A stretch of 64,000 bases of DNA. Origin: Ailanthus altissimus (taxonomy: Eukaryota > Streptophyta > Magnoliopsida > Sapindales > Simaroubaceae). Made by a program: the position numbers and the translations under genes. A model generated the notes under the pieces. That model searched no databases. It was not told the DNA's origin and worked only from the letters and a program-made list of their open reading frames with translations. The stretch covers positions 4,786,501-4,850,500 of the forward strand of contig OX327696.1 of the NCBI GenBank assembly GCA_946807835.1, in the 5' to 3' direction. Shown here piece by piece: positions 34,178-46,860 of this stretch (position 1 is the stretch's first letter; every line of letters begins with the position of its first letter).

Positions 34178-37100
34178 ATGTCGGTCATTTCGAACTTTCA
34201 GCCCTCTCCGCCGAGCCGACACGTCGTCGATTTCGCGGAAAGGAATTCGATTTTCGGCGTTAATTTGAAGATTTCAAGATCGCACGAGGTAAACTTTAAT
34301 CACATTACCGTTAGAGCTTAGACTTCTCTTTCATTAGTTTCTTCATCACATTTTGTTAAATTTTAGGTGCATTTTTTTAATTTATAGTTCTGTAATTTCA
34401 TTTGTTGCATTGTTGTATACATAATCCAAATATCTGTACATATAAAGGTATTCTGTTGCTTCACCTTTGCTGTTGACAAAATTTGATTATGAATTTGTGA
34501 TCGTTAGCAAATTGCAGGAAGAAGTGCACAGATTCGTGCTTTGGTTGTTTCAGCTTTAATGTCACTCTTTTTTTTTTAGGTTAAGCATTTGAAAATTTTC
34601 GTTCTTAAAATTTGTTTTGTTTCTGCTTGTAGAATGGTGCGTTGAGCGTATCTCGGTTATCTCTTGGTCAATCGAGCAGTGTTGGTAAACGAAGGAGTGT
34701 ATGTATGGCATTAGTGGACGAGAGGCTTGCTCGTCCCAGAGATGTGGCTGAGCCTTCTGGAATCTTGGTAATTGTTCTTGTCACAGGATGCCTGTCTAGT
34801 TTCAGTTAAAAAAAAATTAATGAGATTTCAGGTGTAAGAAAGTTTCCTTTCCACTTCAATTCTTTTACAATGCTTCAAAACCTAACAGTTTGGCGGGGTC
34901 CTATTATTTTTGATATATTATCACCCTAATGATAGAAATAATTATAAAAGAATTGAAATATGTTAAAATAAAAGAAAAAAAAAGGGGAGGAATAATGTAG
35001 CTTCGTCTGTTGACTGGATTTTTTGTGATGTGTTCTTTGCAGGCATACGAGCTTGTTCAAGGAGCTCTTGTAAGTCTTATGCATTCCTCAATCTACCCAT
35101 TACGTGCCGCTCTAGCTTTATGTTTGAATTAAATTTGTATAATAAACTGTTCCTAATCCCATTCATATTACATTTGGTCGTATGCTACCTGTACAAGAAG
35201 GATTACTATGTAATTTGTAACTTCAAATGTATGTTCATATAACAGAAATCAACTTTAAATGTTGATGTGGAAGGTTGCTGACTTACTCAAGGAAGAGATG
35301 AATACTTGCAAAGTGTATGTTGCTATGTTGAAAACTTTTTTTTTATCCTTCCTCACTGGACATAAAATGTTTGGTCTGCAGGTAAAATGGAGTTCTATGA
35401 CAGATAAATCAATACCGGATCCACCAACGGCTGTTCTCTTGCATGGCATTCTAGGGAGTCGGAAGAACTGGGGTAGGATTCATGAATTATTTTAATATAT
35501 TGGTGTCCTCATTTACTACCCAAATTGCAGAAACATTAAGCCCATGGTCCTTTTTTCTTTCTATTCTTTTTTAATGGACATAATGTGTTGTCCCACCTGA
35601 CGTGAACAACTTGTTAATATCTAGACGTGTAATTGCAGGTTGTTGTCATTTTGCATATTCCCCTTCTTTTTCTGCACATACTTTTCAATTTGATAAGTGC
35701 CACGAAAGAACTAAAATGAATCTTCTACTAAACTTCATTTGTTGGACTGTAAGCAACTATTTAATTGGACCATGAAAAAAAAATACTAATATGAAAGCAT
35801 GAGCTCATAAATTTTACCCAATTGTATCTGAGTTTGGGGACTAAATTAAAGATGACATACCATTTTGAGTTTTAAGAAGTGTTTTGGTCATCTTTTGGCT
35901 TATGTTTGAGGGATCTTGTAAATATGAAAATGCATTGTAATACTGCTTTTGTGAACATGGATGCAGTTACATGAAATTGAGGCATGATCTGATGTTACAA
36001 ATCTTAAAAGTAGTATATGGATGTGTCAAATATGACAATCAAAAAACATAAAGTTCATTGTGCAAGTGATTTTCTGTTTCTCCTAAATTCATATTATTGG
36101 TTGTAATTTATAGTACTTATGAACAATGAATGCAGTTCTTTACAACTGCTGGGCTCCAATTATTACTATAATGCTTTTTTATTTTATTGTATTTCTTTCA
36201 CTAAAATGTCGTGAGGCAAAGGGTTGTTTTTCTCGTCTTATCTCTTTAAACTTATCTATGATATCATTTCTCATAAATAGTAGTCAGTGATGTTTATTTG
36301 TGTAGTTTTATTATAAAATAGCTGGTTTGATATGTTGCTGATTGACTTTTAATAGTACAGGAACTTTTGCTCGAAGGCTGGCGCAAGCATTCCCAACATG
36401 GCAGGTATTCTTAAGTAAACTTATGGTTGCTATGTTATTCTTTTTTCATTCTTCTAGATGTGTTGATCAGCTGTGTATGTGCATGATGCATGTGTACAGA
36501 GGGTCATTTGAGTCATAGTACTTTGTGCTTTCTACTAGTGCATTCTTCTCAAGTTCCAATGGGATTAATTAATCTTTGTAGCTAACATAAATATCTTTTA
36601 CTTGTCATATTTTTTGAATTTTTTTTTCATTTCACATTAATTAAATGAGCTCAAGTAGAGTTGCATAAAACAATTGAGGCCTTGGAGTATGATGAGAATT
36701 TTGTCTTTTGTGGTGCGAATGATACAGTTTCTCTTGGTGGACCTGCGGTGCCATGGTGATTCAGCGTCAATCAAGAAAAGGGACCCCCATACTGTTAAAT
36801 CAACCGCTCTTGATGTCTTGAAGCTGGTGCGTAGTTCTTCAGCGTTGGCTATAAATTTAATGCAAAGATTTGTTGTCTTACTCGCTCAGAATTATCTAAA
36901 ACTGAGATCTAATACACATCTTCAATTCTCCATTAGCTATGACATCTGTCCTTCCATTTGCACCAGTTACTTGTATACCGTCTTATTACTTTATGTAAAT
37001 TTTTTTTAACTGGATTAGCTATCTAGTGATAATACTATTGAATGTATCATGTGCATCAAAATTCCAGCTGATTGAGCAACAGATGACTCCAAAATTCAAT

Positions 37101-40100
37101 TTATAAATTTATATTAGTTTGTTGAATAGAACTATAACTTGAAAGACTAGTGCATAAGTGGTTATGAAATCAACTTAAAATTCATAATCATGCATAGACA
37201 AAGTATATAAAACTATTGTGGTTAGTGTGATAATTCCTTGGTCCTACAATGAGTTAATAAGTTTTATGCCCTGTTCTGTCACATATTAAGAAAACCAAAA
37301 TGTGCTTTCTTAGACTAGTATTTCTGTTTGAAGAATTCCTTTTCCACTGACACATTGTCTAACTTATATATAGAGTCTGACGTGCAAATGTTTTAGTGGT
37401 TTTGCTAGATAAAGTTAAGAGTTCTTTCTTTTAGATTTGGCTGAATGACAAAGCAATTGGAATCTATCATTGTTTTTATTATTGTGATAAGACAGTTAAG
37501 TCAGAAACTTTAAATCCATATGGCTTTGATGCGATACTAATTAGTTTGTAAAATAACAAGGTTTGATCCCCATGTATCTTATAAAGATAGTTCTCTCAAG
37601 CCTCGTGCTCAAAATTTTTATTTAGTCACTGATAAACGCTGGGCAGAAAGTAATTATATAATTCTCTTCTGGGTGCTTTCCACCAAAATCTGAACACAAA
37701 TATAAACAAATAGATTAATGAATGAAAAAAATAATTAGAAATCTAAGTCTTTAAGATAGGATGCAAATATGGTCTTTTCATCTCATTGAAGTCAACTAAG
37801 CCAAAAAAAAAAAAGTGCATTGAGATTTTTTTTTTGGATGTCTTTTTAAATTTTATGTTCAATTGTCCTGAAATATTTTCTCCACCTTTCTGTTTGACTT
37901 AGGTTGCTCAACTTAGAATAACACCAAGAGTTTTAGTTGGTCACAGTTTTGGAGGAAAAGGTATTTTTAGTGGTTTTACAATTTGGTTTTCTTCATTAGC
38001 AGGAAATGGAATATGATAGTTTAGTTACTTACATTTCAGGTGGTTCAAGTGCTTAATATGCTTCATAATTATCTGTGCAGTTGTCTTGAGCATGGTGGAA
38101 CAAGCTGCCAAGCCTCTTGCACGCCCTGTTAGAGTAAGTTTCTCTCTATTAGAAATTGTGAAGTTAATTTTACATGTTGGGATTTAGTTGCACTTTATAT
38201 ATAAATGTTAACTTTGAATGTCTAAAGAACTTGAAATTAAGAAATTGTCCAATTTACATTGCAAACTTTAACATGTAGGTAGAATGAATGTACCCTAGAA
38301 GTTTATCGGATGCACTGCTTGCTACATAGAATAATGAGGACCTTTACAGTTCAAAAAAATATCAAATTTTATTCTCGTGCTATGTCAAATACTCAATGAG
38401 TGAGCATGCCTAGATGCTGCGGCACAAACTACTTTTCAGTTTGTTTTTAGTTTATGGTGAGGTAGCCCTGAGATTGAGAGAGTGCAAGACCTTAAATGAT
38501 TTTCATCATTGCTTATGCATTGCTTTAATTATACTTACTTTCTAATTATGTTTTTATCATTTCTCCTCTTATAATTTATTTTTGGCAGGTCTGGGTCTTG
38601 GATGCTACTCCTGGGAAAGTCAGAGCTGGTGGAGATGGAGACGATCATCCGGCTGAACTGATTTCTTTCCTCAGAAAATTGCCCAAGGAGGTGAGCTTTT
38701 ATTTCTTTTTGTATCATGTTAAATCATTTGCTTGAAATAACATAAATTACTATGTAAGGGGTCCCACGATAGTAATCAAGCTCCTAACATGCTCCCTCTC
38801 ATGCAATGCATGTAGATCAAACACGACGACAACCTCAAATATAACAAAAAATACAAACACAACCAATTTGAATTTAATTAAAATGTTGAGCAATTTGCAT
38901 ATAGAGCACATAGTCAAATTGCCTTCGATACCATTTCAAGTTATTGACCCAAAAAGCTTATGCTACTAGCTAAGGGACCAACACTGTATTTAAACTGTAA
39001 CATTATATTTTCTTCACTATCATTTACCATTTTTTGAGATATGGGTCATTTTGGCATAATTATTATTGTACATTAAATTTTAAAATATCCTGAAGCGATC
39101 TCTCTTAAACTCACTTCTATTCCCCTGTTTCCCTATCTCTACGTGCATATAGATACTTGTGTATTACATGTAAAGAATCTATGAGGCTGTAATTCTTCTA
39201 TGTTAACTAAAGATATTATGCTCTATTGCATAATGCAAGTGCATGAGATAAAGATTTTGGAACATAATAAAGTCAAAAGATGCCAACCAGAACTTAATTT
39301 TGTGTGTGTGTGCAATATAGATGTTATAACAAACATAAGAAACATTTTTTTTATGTACATTTTATGTTTCTTATCCTCAATTTTAGCCATGATTGTAAGT
39401 ACGTTATGATCTTCCATTTGGTAGGTTTTATCAAAGCGGGAGGTTGTCAATGCACTTATTCAAGAAGGCTTTTCAAAAGATGTGGCACAGGTATAATTCA
39501 AGTGCCAATGCATATACATGAATTTGCCATGTATCCAGTGATTTTTTCTTTTTGCATACATTCCTGCAGAAGTCGTTATCACCTGCACTTCAGAGCACTT
39601 TCTTCAGAAAGCATAATGTGCTAAACAGCCTATTATGGTGATTATTTATCTTTAATTGCTGGCTTCTGTTAACTTGTACACTTGGTCCTCCAGCTCCTAT
39701 TGACAAGTTCTGTTACCCTGTATATATTCCTGTAATTGCCTCCACTCTTGTCAGCTCTCCTTCATCCTCACCTTCACCTGTTGTTCTATTAACATACCAT
39801 CTTCGATCTACTCAAGAATCTCTTGGAACAACTGTTTTGAACCTCCATGAGTAAATGAATTCTTCCTTTGTTGTCCACAGGCTGGGATGAAGTTCTTGTC
39901 ATTGTCAGTTTGTTTAGGGATGTCAACCGTGTTTCATATAAATAAACTAACATGATATTAAGAAAGACATTGCAAACATGAGGGATGGAATCCATCAATA
40001 ATAGGTTTCTGGACTAAATGTTGCCGATGTTTCAAAATTTGCACTTATAATATCTATTTAACTTCTTTGAGATTACTGTGGCATACAAATACAGAAATTG

Positions 40101-41637
40101 AAAAAGTTGCACTTTTATTTCTGTTTGATTATGTCTCCTTCGTATTTCATCCCTGTTATCTTGTAATATTGGTGCATGAGTTGCCTTCCTCATGTTATCT
40201 TACTTTCATTCTCGTTTTGTGCCCAGTGGGTGGTAACCAACCTTAGACAATTGGGCTCTCCTGGTTCATCATCATCAGGCTGCTCATGGGTATTTGACCT
40301 TGAGGGAATTGCCGAAATGTACCAGTCCTATGAAGAAACAAATTTATGGTATCTCCTTTCACTTTTATTTTAGACAAATAATTCGTTAATGGTTGCTTTC
40401 TTTCAAATCATGTTGTAGTGTCATGCTAATTCTGTTTGGTGAGTTTAAAAGAGTCAATTTGTCTTTGATTGGGAGTCAAGATTCTTTCTTTCCTTTTGGT
40501 CCTGATTTTGCTGAGCTTGCGCATTGTAGTTGACATTCACATATTGTGTTGTTAAAGTATTAGAAACAAAACAAAATCCTAGTTCTTGCCTCGGTAGTAT
40601 TATTTACCAACTTTTGAAATCTGGGTTGCAACTTGCATTCTAATTTTTTACCAAATAATGTAGGAAATTTGTGGAAAACTTGCCTCGAGGTGTGCATGTT
40701 AACTTTTTGAAAGCAGAGAGAAGCTTGCACAGGTGGGCCCTAGAAGATATCCAGAGAATTCATGCTGCTGAAGAGTTTGCTGTTGACGGGGGAGGTGGAG
40801 TTGAAATGCATGTCCTTGAAGATGCTGGTCATTGGGTATGTTGTTTTCATATGTGCTTTTCTTTCTTATGCTTTTTGGGGAGGCACATAGTATTCACTAT
40901 TTTGTTCAATCAGCTAGGGGAAAGATAAAGAGTGATGCTATGCAACTACAATAAACTCAACCAAAAATTTAGTTTGCATCTTTTTAGCTTAGATTCAAGC
41001 TTCAATTGGGTATAGTTAACTAATTTCCAATTCTAAGACTACATAAGTTTTGTATGAACTCATTTTTAGGGATTTTGCTTGCAAAGATGATCTGTTTCCT
41101 GTCAGTTCTCCAGAAAACTGAAAAACTGGGGAAGGAAATTAAATTGAATTGCTCTTTTGATAAGAAATACTTGTATTCTGACAGTGTTCTAGTCAGTGAT
41201 ATTTTGTTTTTCTCCCCTTTCTGTGATTATATAAGTGTTTAATTAATAGAAGTAGAGAAGAATTGTACAAGGTTTCTGCTAGGCAGTGACCTGATTACTC
41301 AATGGACTTTCAGAGTTTTGGCTAACTGTGGAAGTCGGTCTTGTCCCAACAAGCTAGTTGCATTAGTGATCTCTGGAAGAGGCATTTATATGGACAGAAT
41401 TTAGGTGATAGAACTGTACTATTGTAGTGTCAACCGAATATGCGTCCGTTTAGCATAATGCTTTCTTTGTTTTAAACTCTCAAAGCTGCTGCTTATAAAA
41501 TGCTTACTGCATGTTTTATGTTTTAAAACTCTCAAGACTGCTGCTTATAAAATGCTTACTGCATGTTTTAACAGGTACACACCGATAATCCTGATGGGCT
41601 GTTCAGGATTCTCACATCTTCTTTCCAGGGATTCTAA
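34178..41637 (+). CDS. Alpha/beta hydrolase, ABHD11/YbfF-like, 13 exons
   Basis: Exons (all GT-AG, phases consistent): 34178-34288, 34633-34767, 35043-35069, 35382-35472, 36361-36404, 36728-36826, 37903-37960, 38081-38133, 38589-38690, 39425-39490, 40227-40348, 40664-40835, 41575-41637. They total 1143 nt, or 380 aa. Residues 1 to about 70 are Ser/Arg-rich without acid clusters, ending RRSVCMA, a likely plastid transit peptide. The fold motifs are in order: LLHGILGSRKNW (110-121, oxyanion hole), VDLRCHGDS, nucleophile elbow GHSFGGK (Ser184), VWVLDATPG (Asp211) and EDAGHWVHTDNP (His359), giving a complete Ser-Asp-His triad. Family members are esterases, lipases or thioesterases; the substrate cannot be told from sequence. 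The start at 34178 is the first ATG in the exon that keeps the transit peptide. Exon 3 is only 27 nt. Confidence 0.93.
41468..41570. repeat. 51-bp tandem duplication at the last intron's end
   Basis: 41468-41518 and 41519-41570 are nearly identical (TGTTTTAAA ... GCATGTTTTA). The second copy ends directly at the acceptor ACAG of hydrolase exon 13, so the branch-site region is present twice. Confidence 0.9.
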
Positions 41638-42274
41638 TCCTATAGGAGTTCACCTACGTTACCACTTCAGTTTACATAACAGCTTCCTGCAAAGTAAGGC
41701 AGCATCGATACATTAACGTATATTTGTATGGTAAACTAGTGTGTAGATTATTTCATTTTCCCATTTTTCCCTCCCAAAATTTTGGCCTGGATGCCCATAT
41801 ATTATAGAAGCCCATGTTCAGTACCATACATTTTTTCAAAGTTGACTGTAATCTTGTTCAAAGAAAGCAATTATTTTTTTTTCTAAAAAAGAAAAGGCAT
41901 GGATCTGTCTGATATCTTTCACAGGCATATTTTCATGTTTATGTAATACCCAGATGATTTTCTGGTCACAGTTATTACAATGTATAAGTATGTTGCTTCA
42001 TTTTTTTAGAAAGTAGATGGATAACCAAATGTAAATCTAACTTTTTTATCTACCTTAATGTAACCAGAATTTGAATTAACAAGTATTTCTCATACATTCC
42101 ATAAAGAAGCTCTGCTTACACAGTATTGCCTGTAATTTTATTAAAACTCCCTCCAGGGGATCTATCTTAAATACTCAGCTATCCTCTTGTCTCTCAACCA
42201 AAAGCCGCAGCAAAACCTTCGGACAAAACTTGGTTTCCTTACAAAATGTTGTCTGAACTCCCAGCCTGTGTCGA
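41638..42274. other. Shared 3' region of two convergent genes
   Basis: 637 bp between the stop codons of the hydrolase (+) and the DUF506 gene (-), presumably both 3' UTRs. No other feature seen. Confidence 0.7.
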
Positions 42275-43339
42275 TTATGTGACAACAACAGCTCTTGCTG
42301 TAGGCAAATGTAGGCAAGGCTCGTGAGCTTGTCTCGGCGAAGCCAATGGAAACTGGTGCAATTTTTCATCCAGAGACTTCCTCTTGTCAAAAGAATAAGA
42401 CCACTTCATCTCCATGAAACTCCTCTTCCTCCACGGTCCCATGTGGATTTTCTTCTCCTTCATTGACCGCTTGGCCGCGTCGCAGAGAATCCGGATGATC
42501 GCGTTCAGGCATTCTGGCTTTCCAATGAAGTATTCCGGCAACCAGGATGCGAGTTTCTGGTAGCCGTCACATGCTTTCACAATCTCAAACTGGTCTCTGA
42601 ACTCCAATTCAACCAGGATTGATAGCTGCTTCTTGTGTCCTGCTGTTGTTGCCATTACTTCAATGTATTCATGCGATCCTACAATGTAAGAGCAAGGTAA
42701 ATTTACAAGACATTTACTAATATTTACAATCAAATAATTATTAAAATCAAAATCTACTAATATTTACGATCACAGAATTATTAGACGCGGCCCCAAAATC
42801 TAAGTCCAAGATAAATCAAATCTTTGATTTCCTCCAACAACAATGATGTCAATTGAGATTTTTTTTAAAAAGTAATTTGTACCTCCTGGAATCTCTTTAG
42901 TGTGCTTCCATTTGGATGAACAAAGAGTGGCATTGAATCCTTTCTCACAAAGCCTGTTGACTAGAATCCTTCTGAGGCAATATGTACAACCATCGGAGCT
43001 TGGCTTGGGGCAGCTGCAAAATTCTGTCTCTCTCGCCATCTCCATAATTCTCTTCACCTCTTGCCTTAACTTTTGCCCTGTTAAGCTTTGCCTCTCCAGA
43101 ATTTCCTGACACACATCACACCTCAATTTTTATTAATCCACATTTCAACTACAATTAATTTGCTTCTCTGTAAAACATTATTGCTGAATTCATCACATTC
43201 AAAGCTCTTTTCACATCATGATGAGTTACAGGGCGATGTCTGGTTAATTCAGGATTTCAACGTTACTCAAGACGTATTATAAAATTTTATATTGTATTTA
43301 TTATTCATCGTATAATAAATGACGTTACTTGTTAGAACA

Positions 43340-43371
<32 letters not shown>

Positions 43372-45191
43372 ATACTGATCCCAAAAAAGAATTAGTCATC
43401 AAATATCTAAATGAGAGGCTCAAAACTCAAATGTGAATTGTGGTATTTCGACCTCAGATGTGGCATAACCACAATCGATTATCTGGGTTAGGTTCTAACA
43501 GAAGTAAGAATATCTAATGCCCACCATGAGCTTGGCCCCTAATGAATCTAGACCACAAATATTGATATTTAGTTTTTCCATACCCAAAAAATCTGAGATA
43601 TTATGATATCATAATTGAATCATACAATATTCTATTACTTTATTTACTATAATCATTAATATAATTGATAGTTTTTTAAAAATAAATATATACGAGATAA
43701 AATTTCATTAAATTATTGCACTAATGATGTAAGGAACATGATCTACAATACTATTAATTTTTATACAATATTTAAAATTATTAAATATATATTAATTTAA
43801 TAATATAAAAATTATATAAAATATTGTGTTAAAAATATAGATGTCATAAATCTACCACATGATGTAATAGAATAAACATATATTAGATTTCGTTATATAT
43901 GCAGTTGTTTTCTCTTTTGAGAGTTTTGTAATTTTTTTAATATAGCGACAAATGGAATCTTTTCTTCAATACAAAAAAGACAAGTAGATTTTTATATGAA
44001 TTTTACAATATATATATATATATATATTATATTCTCAATTTTACATCTACTATGACTTATAAAATGAATTTGTCATTTTTTAGAAGAAAAAAAAGCTTCT
44101 ATAAGAAAAAAGAAATTAAAGAGAAACAAATTTAAATGTTAAATACACAACATTATGAAATTTGCAAAACTAATGAATTCTCCCCTAGAAAGTTTCTCAT
44201 TTTTGTTAGTATTCCTTCTCATTTTTGCAGTAAATATATTATTATAAAAATGCCCACTTATAAAATGAATTTGTCATTTTTTAGAAGAAAAAAAAGCTTC
44301 TATAAGAAAAAAGAAATTAAAGAGAAACAAATTTAAATGTTAAATACACAACATTATGAAATTTGCAAAACTAATGAATTCTCCCCTAGAAAGTTTCTCA
44401 TTTTTGTTAGTATTCCTTCTCATTTTTGCAGTAAATATATTATTATAAAAATGCCCAAAATAGAATATACACAAGTATATTTGGAAAAGCTAACATTGAA
44501 TTTGCATATCCTCTCGGATATACTTTTGAATATTTAGTCAAAAGTAATTCATGATAAAAATAGAAGAAAATAATTAACACAGTTATTTTTTTTTTCAAAA
44601 TAGTTTGAAAAGAATTGGAAAGTTTAAACAACTGAATGAAACGAAACTGAAATTGAAATAAAATTCATATTAATTCAATTCTCTATCATCCTCATCCATG
44701 GAAATAGAAAATAGAAACAAAAGTGAATTCTGAATTACTCTTAAATCAAAATGGTCATTGATGATTCAATCATATTTATAAACACTTTCTTTTCCCCTTT
44801 ATGATCATCAATCATTGATTTTATCCAAAAAGAAAGGGAAAAAAAAGCTAAAAAATTATTCTTAAAAAGACTAATAATGAATACCAAAATTGCTGTAAAA
44901 ATGAAAATAATAATAATAAGCGTAATGGAGGAAAAAGGAAATGGGCAAAACCTGAAGCAAGGCTTCTTGTGCTTCCCAGTACAAATTCCTCTCCATTTGA
45001 CCATACAATAATTCATTGCTCTTATTATTATTATTATTATCTGATCCATAATCATCATATTCATGGCCAAAATCTTCATCATCAAAATGATTCGTCGTCG
45101 TTTCATGATCAAAATCTTCGACGTAAAACACAGAAACCTTCTCTTCAAGGCTGTCCATGCAATAAAGATTTTGCTCAAGAATTTTACCCAT
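42275..45191 (-). CDS. DUF506 (PDDEXK-like) family protein, three exons
   Basis: Exons 45191-44952, 43105-42883 and 42678-42275, with GT-AG introns of 1846 and 204 bp, encode 288 aa. Residues 1-80 are acidic (DDEDFGHEYDDYGSD, then a run of five Asn from an AAT repeat). Residues 81-155 carry the Cys-rich block CSCPKPSSDGCTYCLRRIL and the family signature LCEKGFNATLCSSKW. The last exon has YIEVMATT, LVELEFRDQFEIVKACDGYQ, LPEYFIGKPECLNAIIRILC and KRSMKEKKIHMGPWRKRSFM, all typical of plant DUF506, a family with a predicted nuclease-like fold and no proven activity. Some Arabidopsis members repress root-hair growth. There is no signal peptide or membrane segment. The start at 45191 is the first ATG in this frame. 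Confidence 0.92.
43347..43372. repeat. (TATG)n microsatellite in DUF506 intron 1
   Basis: About six uninterrupted TATG units, flanked by TA repeats. Confidence 0.9.
44055..44455. repeat. 201-bp perfect tandem duplication in DUF506 intron 1
   Basis: 44055-44255 and 44256-44455 appear identical base for base, so the event is recent. The pair of identical open frames starting at 44136 and 44337 is a by-product of the duplication and not a gene. It lies inside the 1846-bp intron. Confidence 0.93.
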
Positions 45192-45213
45192 GATGATGTT
45201 GATGTTGATGATC

Positions 45214-45256
45214 CTCCTGCTCTTGCTCCTGCTTCTGCTTCTGCTTCTGCCTCTTG
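45214..45256 (-). repeat. GCAGAA-type repeat in the DUF506 leader
   Basis: The mRNA-sense strand is a purine-rich GAAGCAGAAGCAG run just upstream of the start codon. In one frame it encodes an Ala/Glu repeat within an upstream open frame. Confidence 0.6.
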
Positions 45257-45329
45257 TGTTTCTTGCTTTTTGCTTTCAAGAAAGATATATGAAAATGTAT
45301 CGTTCAATGAAACAAAGGCAGGAGTTTAA

Positions 45330-45867
45330 GAGGAAGGAGAGATGAATAAACGAAAACAACATGGAGAATATTATTTATTCGGTCAGGATATTACCAAATA
45401 CATCTTTCTAACAAAATTTAGAGAGTTTTCGGTACAATCCGATCTATCTGCATCCAACTCATGTCCCATACGGTTAAGCTTATTATACCTATTTTTATAT
45501 TATAAATTTCAAGTTATATATATATATATATATTTATATTGAGAAAGAAATTATCTCAAGAAAGATATGCAGTTCATTATATAATAAATAATATTATTGT
45601 GTTGTCCAATTAATTCATAATTTTAATATTGTTCACAATGTATCGTAGAACTACACATATTTAAATGTTTATATAGAGAATTTTATTTTAATGGACAATA
45701 TAATTCATTATATTGTGAATACTTAGACACATGAAACAAGTTTGCAGCATATTATAAATATTGCTATAATTATGAATTAATCAAATAGCAACAAGGGACA
45801 GTATTTTTTATTATATAATAAAGTATTTAGTCTATTAAATTATTTTTATATATATATATATACGGGA
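45330..45867. other. DUF506 upstream region
   Basis: AT-rich sequence, including a (TA)n stretch at about 45516-45535. It presumably includes the promoter; no convincing motif beyond AT tracts was recognised. Confidence 0.45.
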
Positions 45868-46710
45868 TAGTATTATGAATGTCCTTACGGTTTCGCCTAA
45901 TTTTAGTAATATTCATTAGTTTAAAAAATAAGTAATAATACATAATCGTTAGGAATTTTTTTGTTAAAATTAAATGAAAAAAAGAGCAAACTCATCATTT
46001 TAATATTGTTTTATCCAAACAGTCATTATTCGTGTCCAAACACTCTTATCCCTGTGTCTAAAAACTATTATCTTTGTATCCAAACATCATTATTTATATA
46101 TTTAAACAATGTTATCCTTGTATTCAAACAATCAATTTAAAATTTTTAAATACTCAATTTTTTTAAAATAAAATAATAAAAAAATAAAAGTGGCCTCTGC
46201 TCGTGGCTAAAAATGGCAACAAGCACAGCACCCAAAAGTGGCTGCAAGCACAACGACCACAAATGCCCACTATTGCAGTGATAAAAAATTGTCGTTGTTG
46301 CAACAGCCAACAATAGCGGCCATTTGTGGCTGTGAGCACAATGGCCACAAATGACTACTGTTGCAACGACAAAAAGTGGTTGCGAGCATAGCGGCCACAA
46401 ATGGTTGCCAGCTATTTTTTTTTAAAATGTTTTTTATTGTCTTTTTATTTTTTATGTAATAATTATATTATTAATTTAAAAATTAACAAATAAAATAAAA
46501 AATACTAATTTATTATTAAAAAGTTAAATTTTTTTTATAGGAAAATGGTGGTGGTTTGATATGCAGGGTAGAATAGTTATTTCATTATTTTTAATGTCTA
46601 AAAAGACAATTAAGTCATATCACGTAATTATGTTAATTTTAATAAAATATTTCTTAACGATTATTTATTATTACTTATTTTTTAAACTAGTAAATATTAC
46701 TCTCTCTCTC
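45868..46710. mobile_element. Inverted-repeat DNA element with GC-rich core
   Basis: The segment about 45905-45955 (containing TTTAAAAAATAAGTAATAAT) is the reverse complement of about 46645-46700 (ATTATTACTTATTTTTTAAA). A third, same-direction relative of the left end sits at about 46770-46845. This is a non-autonomous element of about 0.8 kb; no target duplication was determined. Confidence 0.55.
46190..46410. repeat. GTGGC-TGCGAGCACA-GGCCACAAATG repeat core
   Basis: A unit of roughly 40-60 bp, with the words GTGGCTGCAAGCACAACG and CCACAAATG, occurs about four times, some copies inverted (CATTTGTGGC), in the middle of the inverted-repeat element. Open frames on the minus strand across it are repeat artefacts. 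Confidence 0.6.
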
Positions 46711-46714
46711 TATC

Positions 46715-46717
<3 letters not shown>

Positions 46718-46769
<52 letters not shown>
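46718..46769. repeat. (TA)n microsatellite
   Basis: About 26 uninterrupted TA units, at the right edge of the inverted-repeat element. Confidence 0.95.
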
Positions 46770-46772
<3 letters not shown>

Positions 46773-46860
46773 GGTTATTATTGTGAATACCTTTAAGATA
46801 TCACCTAATTTTAATAATACCTACTAATTTAGAAACTAAGCATTACTATATATATATATA

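Noticed and set aside
34009..34263. 84-codon frame before the hydrolase start
   Set aside because: It ends in another register from the spliced gene; the ATG at 34178 gives the transit peptide and joins exon 2 in phase.
42175..42390. 71-codon minus-strand frame overlapping the DUF506 last exon
   Set aside because: Shadow frame; the family motifs are in the other frame, which stops at 42275.
44741..45307. 188-codon frame as a main gene
   Set aside because: It crosses the exon 1 donor of DUF506 into intron sequence and becomes hydrophobic low-complexity; kept only as a possible upstream frame.
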